Shown: positions 4,740 to 5,158 of the stretch, one piece after another
How the letters are laid out: each line of letters starts with the position of its first letter
Position numbering within the stretch: position 1 is the stretch's first letter
NCBI GenBank assembly: GCA_029259835.1
Contig: JAJDEL010000336.1
Location: 1 to 5,158, forward strand
Reading direction: 5' to 3'
DNA length: 5,158 nt
Source of the DNA: Planctomicrobium sp.
Lineage (GTDB): Bacteria > Planctomycetota > Planctomycetia > Planctomycetales > Planctomycetaceae
Notes under the pieces: generated by a model
Database searches by the model: none
What the model was told of the DNA's origin: nothing
What the model saw: only the letters and a program-made list of their open reading frames with translations
Position numbers and translations under genes: made by a program

Positions 4740-4826
4740 GTGTTCAAAGTTGGAACTGTTGGAAGAGTTATCGCGATCTTCAGCCTTTTGCTTGCGTTGA
4801 CAGCATCTTTCTTCCAACGAGAATAA
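4740..4826 (+). CDS. Possible small hydrophobic peptide, 28 aa
   Basis: GTG at 4740 follows AAGGAG (4728-4733) by six bases, one of the best ribosome binding sites in the right half of the window. The frame reads MFKVGTVGRVIAIF, then SLLLALTASFFQRE, then TAA. A basic start and one hydrophobic segment of about 15 residues make it a possible membrane micro-protein, or the signal peptide of a gene that has been cut. An in-frame ATG at 4722 would give 34 residues but overlaps the ribosome binding site. I do not recognise it, and at this length chance is a real alternative. Confidence 0.32.
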   Translation: MFKVGTVGRVIAIFSLLLALTASFFQRE

Positions 4827-4908
4827 GTGAGGCTCTCCGTGACGGTAGGCAACTCAGGTGCATTTTATTGTTAGTTGACATTGTGAGGGCCTGGGCAATT
4901 GTGCGCTG

Positions 4909-5130
4909 TTGGTTTGGTGCGACAGACTTGTACATGAATGTCCATTTTCCACATTACTGAGCGGTCAAAAGTTGCGAACTTGCTCTGTTGAAAAGTTCTC
5001 TGGGAGTTTGATTGAGGATGCGCTACAAGGCTTTTATGAGCAAGTCATCAAAGACGAATGTGTTGCTGGAAGTTGCTTCGTTGTCGATACGGACGGCGCG
5101 GAAATACCTTGGGGAGTATTCACATCGTAA
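4909..5130 (+). CDS. Weak 73-codon ORF, perhaps a gene remnant
   Basis: The frame is open from 4879 and has no ATG. The first usable starts are TTG codons at 4909 and further in, none with a ribosome binding site. The second half reads like protein (SGSLIEDALQGFYEQVIKDE, then CFVVDTDGAEIPWGVFTS) with mixed helix and strand character, while the first half is cysteine-rich and less convincing. It could be the C-terminal remnant of a gene whose front has been lost, or a real short gene with a rare start. I do not recognise a family. Confidence 0.28.
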   Translation: MVWCDRLVHECPFSTLLSGQKLRTCSVEKFSGSLIEDALQGFYEQVIKDECVAGSCFVVDTDGAEIPWGVFTS

Positions 5131-5158
5131 TAGTCCCAAGAAATTCACGCAGGCTCAA

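Larger units (their letters stand above)
4541..5158. other. Right flank without a confident gene
   Basis: About 620 bases with lower GC than the cassette region. Besides the hairpin at 4589-4606 and the two weak ORFs listed separately, I see nothing clear. The minus-strand frame 4384-4707 overlaps the end of the DUF2695 gene and has no ribosome binding site. A TTGACA at 4875-4880 has no acceptable -10 partner. Confidence 0.5.

Overview
The window is 5.2 kb of bacterial DNA with moderate GC content. It falls into three parts. I see no rRNA, tRNA, CRISPR array, integrase or transposase. The organism cannot be proved from the sequence. A planctomycete (Pirellulales-like) host is my best guess, because the ECF-like sigma factor, the HycA-like and DUF2695 proteins, and short integron-type cassettes with long recombination sites would fit one. 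This is inference only.

Left part (about 1-2150, visibly AT-richer). After about 510 bases without a convincing gene there is a compact three-gene unit. A 57-residue protein (512-685, plus strand) has a strong ribosome binding site. It runs head-on into a minus-strand pair: a small three-helix membrane protein with an acidic tail (1213-1713), followed by a sigma-70/ECF-like protein (686-1216). The pair overlap by ATGA. The 57-residue gene and the sigma gene meet with no base between their stop codons. The two outer genes carry similar ribosome binding sites. Together they look like a self-contained regulatory module, possibly a membrane-linked sigma factor. About 440 bases without a gene follow.

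Middle part (about 2156-4540, GC-richer). Three plus-strand genes are each separated by stem-rich spacers: a 130-aa unknown protein (2481-2873), a 127-aa HycA-like protein (3046-3429) and a 256-aa DUF2695 protein (3760-4530). Each gene is bracketed by a short inverted pair: a GTTRRRY-like site just before the start codon and a complementary RYYYAAC-like site at or just after the stop codon. This is how gene cassettes of a chromosomal integron (mobile gene-capture system) are built, with attC recombination sites in the spacers. Two of the attC-like sites share a 31-32 base motif. Just upstream of the first gene lies a cluster of hairpins that may be gene-less or decayed cassette units. The integrase, if there is one, lies outside the window.

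Right part (about 4541-5158, AT-richer). There is no confident gene here. It holds a 7-bp hairpin, a 28-34 residue hydrophobic small ORF with a good ribosome binding site, and a weak 73-codon ORF near the right edge. The cassette array probably stops at or near 4540.
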